Below, piece after piece: positions 15,662-23,996 of a stretch of 64,000 nucleotides of DNA. The notes beneath the pieces are model-generated. The model searched no databases. It had not been told where the DNA came from and saw only the letters and a program-made list of their open reading frames with translations. The translations under genes and the position numbers were made by a program. Every line of letters begins with the position of its first letter. Positions within the stretch are counted from its first letter, which is position 1. The stretch comes from Jidongwangia harbinensis (GTDB lineage Bacteria; Actinomycetota; Actinomycetes; Mycobacteriales; Micromonosporaceae). The stretch spans positions 91,477-155,476 of the forward strand of contig NZ_JAIWNC010000026.1 of the NCBI RefSeq assembly GCF_020216025.1, in the 5' to 3' direction.

Positions 15662-16621
15662 TTGTCACACGCCCGCACGAGGCTCCGGGCCCTGGTGGTC
15701 GCCGTCCTGGCGGTCGCGATCTCCGGAGGCACCATGACGGCGGCCCACGCGGCCCCGTCCAAGGATGAGATCAACAAGAAGATCGACAAGGCGTCCGACG
15801 ACCTCGAGGACGTCACCGAGGCGTACAACAAGCTGCGCATCAGCCTGAAGAAGACGGCCTCGGACGAGAAGAAACTCGCCGCCTCGATCGCGCCGGCCAA
15901 GAAGGCACACGACGCGGCCGCCGCCCAGCTCGGCGTCATCGCCGCCTCCGCCTACAAGGGCGGCCAGGTAGGCACCGTGAACGTCATCCTGGAGGGTCCC
16001 GGGAGCCTGCTCGAACGGATGAGCGTCGTCGAGCAGATGTCGCGCACCCGGCAGCGCGAGATCAACGCGTACCTGGAGACCACGAAGACCTATCGGGAGC
16101 GGCAGACCGCCCTCGAGGCCACCAGGGCGAAGCAGAACGCCGAGGCCAAAGAGCTGGACAAGCGCAAGAAGAAGATCCAGGCGGACCTCAAGAAGCTGTA
16201 CAAGATGCGCACCGCCGCGTACGGCTCGCCCACCGAAAAGGGCAGCCGGTACACCGGCGACATCCCGTCCATCCCCGGCTCGGCCGGCAAGGCGGTGAGC
16301 TTCGCCTACAACCAGATCGGCAAGATGTACGGATTCGGCGACGCCGGACCCAACACGTACGACTGCTCCGGTCTGACGATGGCGGCGTGGAACAAGGGTG
16401 GCAAGTCGTTGCCCCACCAAGCCTCCGCGCAGTACAGCGCCACCATCCGGATCAGCCGCTCCGATCTCCAACCGGGCGATCTGGTGTTCTACCGCAGTCT
16501 CAAACACGTCGGCCTGTACGTCGGTGGCGGCCAGATCATCGATGCCTCGCGCGCCGGTCAGCCGGTGAAGAAGCGGGACATGGACATCATGACGCCGCAC
16601 AGCTACGGCCGGGTGAGATAG
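15662..16621 (+). CDS. Secreted NlpC/P60 peptidoglycan endopeptidase with coiled-coil
   Basis: 319 residues. A signal peptide (about 1-30, RALVVAVLAVAISGG ... AHA) is followed by a long charged coiled coil (about 33-190), as in RipA-like hydrolases, and a C-terminal NlpC/P60 domain (about 210-319). The nucleophile Cys is in YDCSGLT and the catalytic His in KHVGLYVGGG; the third polar position, in QIIDASRAG, holds Asp where His, Asn or Gln is more usual. It should cleave stem peptides (D-Glu/meso-Dap bond) outside the membrane. TTG start with AGAAAGG (15645-15651) ten bases upstream. Expression is presumably controlled by the c-di-AMP riboswitch just upstream. Confidence 0.9.
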   Translation: MSHARTRLRALVVAVLAVAISGGTMTAAHAAPSKDEINKKIDKASDDLEDVTEAYNKLRISLKKTASDEKKLAASIAPAKKAHDAAAAQLGVIAASAYKGGQVGTVNVILEGPGSLLERMSVVEQMSRTRQREINAYLETTKTYRERQTALEATRAKQNAEAKELDKRKKKIQADLKKLYKMRTAAYGSPTEKGSRYTGDIPSIPGSAGKAVSFAYNQIGKMYGFGDAGPNTYDCSGLTMAAWNKGGKSLPHQASAQYSATIRISRSDLQPGDLVFYRSLKHVGLYVGGGQIIDASRAGQPVKKRDMDIMTPHSYGRVR

Positions 16622-16633
16622 CCGGGCAGCGTC

Positions 16634-16667
16634 AAGGGCCGGTTCCCTCGGTGGGGAACCGGCCCTT
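16634..16667 (+). terminator. Intrinsic terminator of the NlpC/P60 gene
   Basis: Arms 16634-16647 and 16654-16667 form a perfect 14-bp stem with a 6-nt loop; the 3' arm runs into a short TTTT. It also lies downstream of the convergent sigma-factor gene. Confidence 0.9.
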
Positions 16668-16681
16668 TTGCGTACGGTGGA

Positions 16682-17683
<1,002 letters not shown>

Positions 17684-18235
17684 CAGCCCTCCCGTAACGT
17701 CAGCAGATCGTGCGTTGCGGTTGCTGACACCTGTAAACAACAGATCGCGCCCTGCACTGATTCCGGTTGGTGAGTCGAAAGTGTCACGAATGCCTGAGCG
17801 CTAGCTGAGAGCCGCGTGCATACTTACTGAAGAGGCCCTCACTGAAGCATTCGGAGCCGCACCCGGCGCTGGATGCATACAGAGACGCATACCCTTCGCC
17901 CGACTCTCATAACACCATCGGTTCCCATCCCTCACAGCGACGGGCATCACGACTGGGGCTGCGACGTCCGTCACCACCCAGTACGGCCCGGTAGCCGTTT
18001 GGGTTCACGTGCAGGATCGACCGGTTGCCGCCCGTCCTGACCCGATTGCCACGCGGATTGCGCAAGTCACGGCCGCGGAACTCCGATCACAGACACAATG
18101 CGGCACGCTGCGGCGCAGTTCACTCGCCCATCCGGGGGACCCACGGACGGGTGACGCCCGCGTGCCGGACACCGCCGGCATCGATCTCCCGACGTGACGA
18201 AAAGCACAGCCACCGTCGGGCGCTACGGTGCATCC
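17684..18235. other. 552-bp intergenic region between divergent sigma-factor and SDR genes
   Basis: No supported gene. It is less GC-rich around 17690-17900. Two ACTGAAG direct repeats occur at 17826-17832 and 17841-17847, and GCATAC repeats near 17874 and 17887; these may belong to a complex sigma-factor promoter. At the right end TACGGT (18224-18229) is a -10-like box for the SDR gene. Confidence 0.45.
18224..18229 (+). promoter_or_regulatory. -10 box (TACGGT) of a leaderless SDR transcript
   Basis: TACGGT ends six bases before the ATG at 18236, so transcription would start at or next to the initiation codon. The same spacing recurs upstream of many genes in this window. Confidence 0.5.
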
Positions 18236-18919
18236 ATGGCGGAACGCAGCGTAGTCATCACCGGAGGAACCGGCGGCCTCGGCGCCGCCGTCGTTCGCAC
18301 TTTCGTTACCGACGGGTGGCGGGTGGTGGCCCCGATCCGTCCCGGCAGTGCGGACCGGCTGCCCGCCGGAGCCGTCGCCGTGGAGGCGGACCTCACCTCC
18401 CCGGAGGACGTGCGCACCGCGGTGGCGGCCGCGGCGGGTACGCCCGGAGCGCCCCTGCGCGCGGTGATCAACCTGGTCGGCGGGTACGCGGCGAGCGGAC
18501 CGGTGCACACCACCGGCGTGGACGACTTCGAGGCGATGCTGCGGGTGAACCTGCGGCCCACCTACCTGGTGACCGCGGCGGCCCTGCCGCACCTGATGGA
18601 CGGCGGCGGCTCGGTGGTCTGCGTGTCGTCCCGGGCGGCCGTGGCGCCGTTCCCGGGCGCCGCCGGATACATCACCGCGAAGGCGGCGGTGCTGGCGTTC
18701 GCCAACGCGGTCGCGGCCGAGTACCGGCCGCACGGAGTGCGCTGCAACACGGTCCTGCCGAGCATCATCGACACACCGGCGAACCGGGCCGCGCAGCCGT
18801 CCGCGGACCCGTCCCGCTGGGTGTCGCCGGACGAGATCGCCCGGGTGATCCGGTTCCTGGCCGGCGACGCGTCCGCGCCGACCAGCGGCGCCACCGTCCC
18901 GGTCTACGGCCGGGCCTGA
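18236..18919 (+). CDS. SDR-family NAD(P)-dependent oxidoreductase
   Basis: 227-residue classical short-chain dehydrogenase. Cofactor motif TGGTGGLG (about residues 8-15), the NNAG equivalent is INLVGGYA, and the catalytic Ser and Tyr-Lys are in VCVSSRAAVAPFPGAAGYITAK. The tail GDASAPTSGATVPVYGRA is the usual SDR C-terminus (SGxxxPVxGG-like). ATG 18236 is chosen over an in-frame upstream start because of the -10 box at 18224. Substrate unknown; it stands alone between the sigma factor and a convergent kinase gene. Confidence 0.88.
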   Translation: MAERSVVITGGTGGLGAAVVRTFVTDGWRVVAPIRPGSADRLPAGAVAVEADLTSPEDVRTAVAAAAGTPGAPLRAVINLVGGYAASGPVHTTGVDDFEAMLRVNLRPTYLVTAAALPHLMDGGGSVVCVSSRAAVAPFPGAAGYITAKAAVLAFANAVAAEYRPHGVRCNTVLPSIIDTPANRAAQPSADPSRWVSPDEIARVIRFLAGDASAPTSGATVPVYGRA

Positions 18920-18963
18920 CCGCGCCGATCCGGCACCCGGCCCGCACCCCCCGCGACGCGGGC

Positions 18964-19746
18964 CTAGAACACCTCGATCAGCTGGTAGCCGAGTGCGGCC
19001 ATGCCGGCCAGCAGCGCGCCGAACGCCACCACCAGCGCCCGGGTGCGGGCGAGCGCGGCCGGCAGCCGGCGCGGCGCGGGCCCCACCGGCAGATACGGCT
19101 CCACCGCGTTCCGCAGGCGGACCGCGACCTCGGCCAGCGTGCCGTTGGCGTCGACCACCACGAAGTCGGCGTACTCGGGCAGCGAGCGGTAGGCCGCCGA
19201 GGCCGCCTCCAGGTAGGTCATGTCCTCGTGGTCGTACCCCCGGGCCTCGATCCGGTCGTAGGCCACCGCCGGGTCCACCGCCAGCAGGACCGTCACGTCC
19301 GGCCGGGGAAACCAGCGGTAGGCCAGGCGGGCGCGGCGCTCGGCGGCCGGGCCGGCGCCACGGGCCCGCAGGCTCGCGTACTGGCAGACCGCGTACCGGT
19401 CCATGACGGTGAGTTCCCGGGTGACGGCGCGGCGCAGCAGCGTGCGGAGAATCGCCAGCCAGCGCAGCACCGACTCGACGAACAGCATGAGCCGGCGGCC
19501 CAGCAGATCTTCGGCGTCACGCCGGCCGACGGCGGTGGCCAGGCGGCCGAACCAGCGCCGGCCACCCGCGTTACGCCGGTAGGCGGCCGGCAGCCCGCGG
19601 GCCACCAGCGCGTCCGCCAACAGGTGTGCCTGGGTCGTCTTGCCGGAGCCGTCGATGCCGACCAGCGCCATGGTGCGCACCGGGCGGCGAGGCGCACGGG
19701 GCGGCATGCCGGGGGCGGCGGGGCGGACCTGCGACGGGGGAACCAT
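18964..19746 (-). CDS. dTMP-kinase-like P-loop nucleoside/nucleotide kinase with C-terminal TM helix
   Basis: 260-residue protein with P-loop ALVGIDGSGKTTQAHLLADAL, the DR[YH]-type motif VMDRYAVCQYASL and a region (DVTVLLAVDPAVAYDRIEARG) typical of thymidylate kinases. Unusually it ends with a hydrophobic helix (LVVAFGALLAGMAALGYQL), implying membrane association, and it is longer than bacterial Tmk (about 210 residues). It may phosphorylate a nucleotide or sugar at the membrane rather than serve as the housekeeping Tmk. The ATG at 19746 lies eight bases after a TACCGT -10-like box (19760-19755), suggesting a leaderless transcript. Confidence 0.78.
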   Translation of the reverse strand: MVPPSQVRPAAPGMPPRAPRRPVRTMALVGIDGSGKTTQAHLLADALVARGLPAAYRRNAGGRRWFGRLATAVGRRDAEDLLGRRLMLFVESVLRWLAILRTLLRRAVTRELTVMDRYAVCQYASLRARGAGPAAERRARLAYRWFPRPDVTVLLAVDPAVAYDRIEARGYDHEDMTYLEAASAAYRSLPEYADFVVVDANGTLAEVAVRLRNAVEPYLPVGPAPRRLPAALARTRALVVAFGALLAGMAALGYQLIEVF

Positions 19747-19928
19747 ACCCACCAACGGTACCGCCGATCGTCACGTAGGGTTCTCCGGCGATCGGACGAT
19801 GCCGCGTACCAGAATAGGGGTAAGGCGGGCGAATCCTCCCGCCTGAGCGGGTGTCGCGGGTGTGAAGGTGCGGGCGCAAGGGTAGTCGTCACATCGCACC
19901 GTCGCCGACCGACCCAGGGAGATCAGCC

Positions 19929-20513
19929 ATGCCGCACCGGGTGGACGAGGGCCTGGCAACCACGCTGAAGCGGGTCGCCTCCGTGTTGAAACAGGCCGAG
20001 ATCCCGTTCGCTCTGGGCGGCAGTTTCGCGGCGTACGCACACGGCGGCTACTCCAGCGACCACGACGTCGACTTCCTGCTCCGGGAGCAGGACAAGGAAC
20101 GGGCCCTGGAGGAACTGGCCGCGGTCGGCTTCACGGTCGAACAGCCGCCGGAGGACTGGCTGGTCAAGGTGTTCGACGAGGGCCGGATGGTGGACCTCAT
20201 CTACCGCCCGGTGGAGTCGCCGGTCACCGACGACACGCTGAAGGACGTCGTCATGCGCCCGGTCGAGGCGATCAACATGCCGGTGCTGTCGGCGACCCAG
20301 CTGATGATCCACAAGCTGCTCAGCTACACCCAGCACTACTGCGACTTCGCCACCGGCCTGCCGCTGGCCCGCTCGCTGCGCGAACAGATCGACTGGGACC
20401 GGGTCCGCCGGGAGACCACGAAATCACCGTACGCGGAAGTGTTCCTGGTGCTGCTGGACCGCCTCGACGTCGTGCCGCTGGCGGGAGAAACCACCATGAC
20501 CGTGGGGGGATGA
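19929..20513 (+). CDS. Nucleotidyltransferase-fold protein
   Basis: 194-residue protein of the minimal or Rel-toxin-like nucleotidyltransferase superfamily. The fingerprint GGS (residues 36-38, FALGGSFAAYAHGG) is followed by the paired metal acids in SDHDVDFLL, with a further acid in MVDLIYRP. ATG with GGGAG a few bases upstream. First gene of an operon with a BON-domain protein (1-bp gap) and a metallophosphoesterase. No antitoxin is adjacent, so a toxin role is not supported; the nucleic acid or small-molecule target is unknown. Confidence 0.78.
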   Translation: MPHRVDEGLATTLKRVASVLKQAEIPFALGGSFAAYAHGGYSSDHDVDFLLREQDKERALEELAAVGFTVEQPPEDWLVKVFDEGRMVDLIYRPVESPVTDDTLKDVVMRPVEAINMPVLSATQLMIHKLLSYTQHYCDFATGLPLARSLREQIDWDRVRRETTKSPYAEVFLVLLDRLDVVPLAGETTMTVGG

Positions 20514-20514
20514 G

Positions 20515-20763
20515 ATGACGAACCAGGTCGACCTGGAAGCCGAGATCCAGCGCCTGCTGACCGAACACGGCCGCATCGCCGAACAGGGCATCACCGTGCA
20601 GCGCCGGGACAACATCCTGATCCTCGGCGGCGACGTGGAGAGCCCGCAGCGACGCGACGAGATCTGCCGGCAGATCACCACGCACTTCCCGGACGTCGAG
20701 ATCGCCTGCGACATCGGCATCACCCGGACCCAGGCGCCCAACGAGGTGGAGGAGATTTCATGA
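20515..20763 (+). CDS. BON-domain-like small protein
   Basis: 82 residues; the sequence ILILGGDVESPQRRDEICRQ resembles the core of a BON domain (a beta-alpha-beta-beta fold with conserved Gly, as in OsmY), without signal peptide, so it is cytosolic. It sits between the nucleotidyltransferase and the metallophosphoesterase and overlaps the latter by four bases (ATGA, 20760-20763). Function unknown; the tight packing implies joint expression. Confidence 0.78.
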   Translation: MTNQVDLEAEIQRLLTEHGRIAEQGITVQRRDNILILGGDVESPQRRDEICRQITTHFPDVEIACDIGITRTQAPNEVEEIS

Positions 20764-21497
20764 TCCGGATCGCCGCCGTGGGCGACGTCCACGTCGACAA
20801 GGACGTGGTCGGCCGGTACCGGCCGGCCCTGGACCAGCTGCCCGACGTGGCCGACGCGCTGCTGATCGCCGGCGACCTGACCCGGCACGGCACCGTCGAG
20901 GAGGCCAAGTGCTTCGCCACCGAGTTCGGCGGGCTGGGCGTGCCGGTCGTGCTGGTGCTGGGCAACCACGATCACCAGAGCGACCAGCAGGACGACGTGG
21001 CGCAGGTGCTCACCGACGCCGGCCTCACCGTGCTCGAGGGCAACTCGACGGTCCTGCACCTGCACGGCCACCGGATCGGCGTGGCCGGGGTGAAAGGCTT
21101 CGGCGGCGGCTTCGCCGGTGCGTGCGCCAGCAACTTCGGCGAGCGCGAGATGAAGGCGTACGTCGGCCACACCGAAGAGATCGCGGCCACCCTGGAGGCG
21201 GCGCTGCTGGACGTGGCCGACTGCGACGCCCTGGTGGCGCTCACCCACTACTCCCCGGTGCCGGACACTCTGGTCGGCGAGCCGCTGGAGATCTACCCCT
21301 TCCTGGGCTGCTACCAGCTGGGCCGGGCGATCGACGCGGCACCGACCACCCTGGCGCTGCACGGCCACGCCCACGCCGGGTCGGAACGCGGACGCACCCC
21401 CGGCGGCGTGCCGGTCCGCAACGTGGCCCACCCGGTGATCAAGCAGGCCTACAACGTGTACCAGCTGCTGTCCGACCAGAACCTGGTCAACGCCTGA
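20760..21497 (+). CDS. Calcineurin-like metallophosphoesterase
   Basis: 245-residue metallophosphoesterase. The five metal-binding blocks are visible: GDVHVD (residues 8-13), IAGDLTRHG, LGNHDHQ, LTHYSPVP and LHGHAHAG. It probably hydrolyses a phosphodiester or phosphomonoester in the cytosol. Its start overlaps the end of the BON-protein gene. A terminator follows 18 bp after the stop. With the nucleotidyltransferase this operon could make and break a nucleotidyl modification, which is an inference. Confidence 0.88.
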   Translation: MIRIAAVGDVHVDKDVVGRYRPALDQLPDVADALLIAGDLTRHGTVEEAKCFATEFGGLGVPVVLVLGNHDHQSDQQDDVAQVLTDAGLTVLEGNSTVLHLHGHRIGVAGVKGFGGGFAGACASNFGEREMKAYVGHTEEIAATLEAALLDVADCDALVALTHYSPVPDTLVGEPLEIYPFLGCYQLGRAIDAAPTTLALHGHAHAGSERGRTPGGVPVRNVAHPVIKQAYNVYQLLSDQNLVNA

Positions 21498-21515
21498 CAC
21501 CCTGAGCCACTCGGC

Positions 21516-21544
21516 ACCGGCCCCGCTCACGGAGCGGGGCCGGT
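21516..21544 (+). terminator. Terminator of the nucleotidyltransferase operon
   Basis: Arms 21516-21528 and 21532-21544 form a perfect 13-bp stem with a 3-nt loop, followed by CTCCTT. Confidence 0.85.
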
Positions 21545-21614
21545 CTCCTTGTGTGGCGACCTTCGTCTCGGCGTTGCCCGTACCGCCCGAACGCACCGGT
21601 GCCGCACACATCTC

Positions 21615-21736
21615 AGTGGCACACCAGTGTCGTCACGCTGACCTGATAACCACGTTGGTGTACCAGTGGAGCGCTCCAGTGGTACACCGACGTCGTCATG
21701 GGCACCCGATAACCACGCTGGTGTACCACCGAGGCG
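21615..21736. repeat. Palindromic repeat, two copies (second locus at 61638-61711)
   Basis: Copy A (about 21615-21664) and copy B (21681-21731) each have the plan TGGTACACC / GATAACCACG / GGTGTACCA: inverted ends around a loop that keeps CCtGATAACC. Between them is the 12-bp palindrome TGGAGCGCTCCA (21667-21678). The 74-bp segment 21663-21736 matches 61638-61711 at 66 positions by my count. Noncoding. Further half-sites follow (CCTGGTACACCCACG near 21767). Origin and function unknown. Confidence 0.75.
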
Positions 21737-21876
21737 GGGTCGTGGCTGCCAGCCCTACTGAGATCACCTGGTACACCCACGCTGCGCCCGTTGACTACCG
21801 CGGTGTTCCGCCCGGGGCGGGTGCGGCGGTGCCCGGTCCACATACGACCTGGTCAGGAAGATCGAAGCGAACCTGT

Positions 21877-21902
21877 GTTTCCGATTTTGCGGCTCCGGGT
21901 AT
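21877..21902 (+). promoter_or_regulatory. Candidate SigB/SigF-like promoter of the GPGG gene
   Basis: GTTT (21877-21880), 16-base spacer, GGGTAT (21897-21902); ATG follows nine bases later. This is the best match to the actinobacterial stress-sigma consensus in the window. Confidence 0.5.
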
Positions 21903-21911
21903 CTGACTCGC

Positions 21912-22055
21912 ATGGACCTAGTGCTCTGGATTCTCGCAGTCATCCTCGTGGTCGCCGGCATTCTCGCGCTGTTCCGGCGGCAGATCCTCTGGGGGGTCGT
22001 GCTGATCATCGTGGGCCTGCTCGTCGGCCCGGGCGGCGTCAGCATCTTCACCTGA
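21912..22055 (+). CDS. GPGG-motif small membrane protein (47 aa)
   Basis: 47 residues with two hydrophobic helices (LVLWILAVILVVAGILALF and QILWGVVLIIVGLLV) separated by a basic RRQ turn and followed by GPGGVSIFT, the motif that names this small actinobacterial membrane-protein family. The size and two-helix plan match the family as I recall it. The start lies nine bases after a stress-sigma-type -10 box, suggesting a near-leaderless message and induction in stress or stationary phase. Biochemical role unknown. Confidence 0.83.
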   Translation: MDLVLWILAVILVVAGILALFRRQILWGVVLIIVGLLVGPGGVSIFT

Positions 22056-22323
22056 TCCCTCCGCTGGCACCCACCGGCATCGTCCACTCCGGCCAGTCCC
22101 CCGGCCGGTCCCGTCGAGACGAACCGGGGTTGCCGTATCGCCATCTGCCCGGCAGGTGACGGTACGGTGGCCCCGGTTCTTTGCATGCGGCAACAGTCGC
22201 TCGGCGGCAACGAACGGTCACGGACCGCACACCGGGTGCGATAGCTTTCGTCGGTTTTCTGGCTCAATGCTTGCGAACGATCCGCATCCGCGGGTCCCAC
22301 GATGTTCGCGAGGTGCGCCAGCA

Positions 22324-23226
22324 GTGGCGGAAGTGCATCACTTCACCTATGGACCGTTCAATCCCACGGCCGCCTTCCTGTTGGCCTTCCTGGGCTCGTT
22401 CCTGGGGCTGCTCTGCACGGTCCGGGCGCGGTCCGCACGGACCCGCGGCCGGCGTAACCGCTGGCTGATCATCGCGGCCTTCGCCATCGGCGGCGGCGCC
22501 GTCTGGCTCATGCATTTCACCGCGATGCTCGGCTTCGACGTGCCGGCCAGCCCGGTCCGGTACGACATCAAGCTCACCGTGATCAGCCTCGGCCTCTCCA
22601 TCGTCACCGTCGGCCTGGGCCTGATGGTCGTCGGTCACGGGCGGCGCAGCCTGCCGAAGACCCTGGTGGCCGGCGTCCTCACCGGCAGCGGCGTGCTCGC
22701 CATGCATTACACCGGCATGCAGGCCATGCACGTGTCCGGTGCCACGCATTACCGTCCGGCGCTGGTCGCCGCGTCCGCGGTGATCGCGATCGGGGCGGCC
22801 ACCGCGGCCCTGTGGTTCGCCGTGTCCGTGGAGGGCTGGGTCCCGGTCACCGGCGCGGCGGTGCTGATGGCGGTGGCGGTGTGCGGCATGCACTACACCG
22901 GTATGGCGGCGATGCAGGTGGAGGCCGGCCTCGGTCCCGGGAACGTGGACGGGATGCGGCCGCTGCTGATGATCGTGCCGATCACGCTGATCACCGCGGC
23001 CACCATCATCGGGGTGGCGATGAGCGCGCTGCAGGCGATGACCGAGGAGGAGTTCACCGACGGTGCGGGCGTACCGCGTCGTGGGGTGCACGCCGAGCAC
23101 CCGTGGTCGCTCAAGCAGGCGTCGCTGATGGCGATGCGCCGGGCGCCGGGTACCCGGCCGTCGCCGCGCCCGATTCCGGTCCGGCCCCGGGTCGAGGAGG
23201 ACCTGCAGCCGGCGACCGGTTCCTGA
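22324..23226 (+). CDS. MHYT-domain integral membrane sensor without output domain
   Basis: 300 residues, about seven TM helices. Three MHYT-type motifs are present: LMHFTAM, AMHYTGM and GMHYTGM; they are predicted to bind copper and sense O2, CO or NO. In most proteins MHYT is fused to GGDEF/EAL, kinase or LytTR outputs; here only a short basic Pro/Arg-rich cytosolic tail follows (after about residue 240), so the partner is separate or the protein has another role. GTG 22324 is chosen because conserved sequence starts at VHHFTYGPFNP; GTG 22333 is possible. The 268 bp before it hold no gene. Confidence 0.85.
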   Translation: MAEVHHFTYGPFNPTAAFLLAFLGSFLGLLCTVRARSARTRGRRNRWLIIAAFAIGGGAVWLMHFTAMLGFDVPASPVRYDIKLTVISLGLSIVTVGLGLMVVGHGRRSLPKTLVAGVLTGSGVLAMHYTGMQAMHVSGATHYRPALVAASAVIAIGAATAALWFAVSVEGWVPVTGAAVLMAVAVCGMHYTGMAAMQVEAGLGPGNVDGMRPLLMIVPITLITAATIIGVAMSALQAMTEEEFTDGAGVPRRGVHAEHPWSLKQASLMAMRRAPGTRPSPRPIPVRPRVEEDLQPATGS

Positions 23227-23269
23227 CCCGAGACCCACGCCGCCCTCCGGTCCGGTATACCTGATCGGC

Positions 23270-23986
23270 ATGGCGCCCAGGATGCTGTTGTCGATGCCGC
23301 TGCACGCGATCACCGAGGTGTACGGCGAGCCCGGCCTCCGCGAGCGCTTCCTGCTGGAGCTGGCGGACTTCCCGCCGGCCGACCGGGCGCGGCTGGAGGA
23401 GGCGCTGCAGCTGGCCGCCACACTGCACGCGGACGACCGGCGGGTGCGCGAGCCGTACCTCAACCACTGCCTCCGGGTCGCCATCCGGATCATGCGGTAC
23501 TACGCCGTGCGGGACGTGGACGTGCTGATCGCGGCGCTGTTGCACGATGCGGTGGAGGACCACCCGGCCGAGCTGGCCGGGCGGGACTCGGGCACGCACA
23601 CCGAGTTGACCGAGGGGGCGATCGCGGAGCTGGCCCGGCGCTTCAACCCGCGGGTGGCGGAACTGGTCCGGTCGGTGACCAATCCGGAGTACGACCCGGA
23701 CCGCGACCGGGACGAGCAGTACCGGATGCACGTCACGGAGAGCCTGGACCGCGATCCGTGGGCCCGGGTCATCAAGGTGTCCGACTTCACCGACAACGGG
23801 GTCGGTGTCATCCACACCACGTATGAGAAGGCGTTCCGGTCCGCGACCAAGTACCGCCCGCTGGTGCCGGCGCTGCGTGAGCTGGTCGGACGTCCGGACA
23901 CGCCGCTGTCGACGCCGGCCCGGGAGCACATCCTGGATCAACTGGACCTCGCCGAGGAGAGGTTTGCCGCGATCCTGGACGGATAG
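23270..23986 (+). CDS. HD-domain phosphohydrolase resembling (p)ppGpp hydrolases
   Basis: 238-residue standalone HD-superfamily enzyme. The pattern matches the RelA/SpoT and Mesh1 hydrolase domain: His in LNHCLRVAIRI, HD plus ED in LLHDAVEDH, and a late KxxD in IKVSDFTDNGVG, which parallels KLADRLHN of ppGpp hydrolases. No synthetase, TGS or ACT domain is present, so it would be a small alarmone hydrolase or a related nucleotide phosphohydrolase. Leaderless appearance: TATACC at 23256-23261, ATG eight bases on. Ten bases separate its stop from the GH13 start, but the GH13 gene also has its own -10-like box. Confidence 0.75.
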   Translation: MAPRMLLSMPLHAITEVYGEPGLRERFLLELADFPPADRARLEEALQLAATLHADDRRVREPYLNHCLRVAIRIMRYYAVRDVDVLIAALLHDAVEDHPAELAGRDSGTHTELTEGAIAELARRFNPRVAELVRSVTNPEYDPDRDRDEQYRMHVTESLDRDPWARVIKVSDFTDNGVGVIHTTYEKAFRSATKYRPLVPALRELVGRPDTPLSTPAREHILDQLDLAEERFAAILDG

Positions 23987-23996
23987 CCTGAAACGC

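Noticed and set aside
18025..19968. 647-residue plus-strand frame over SDR and kinase genes
   Set aside because: Antisense or out-of-frame shadow of two well-supported genes.
19929..20763. Toxin-antitoxin system
   Set aside because: The nucleotidyltransferase fold is suggestive, but the partner is a BON-like protein and an enzyme, not an antitoxin.
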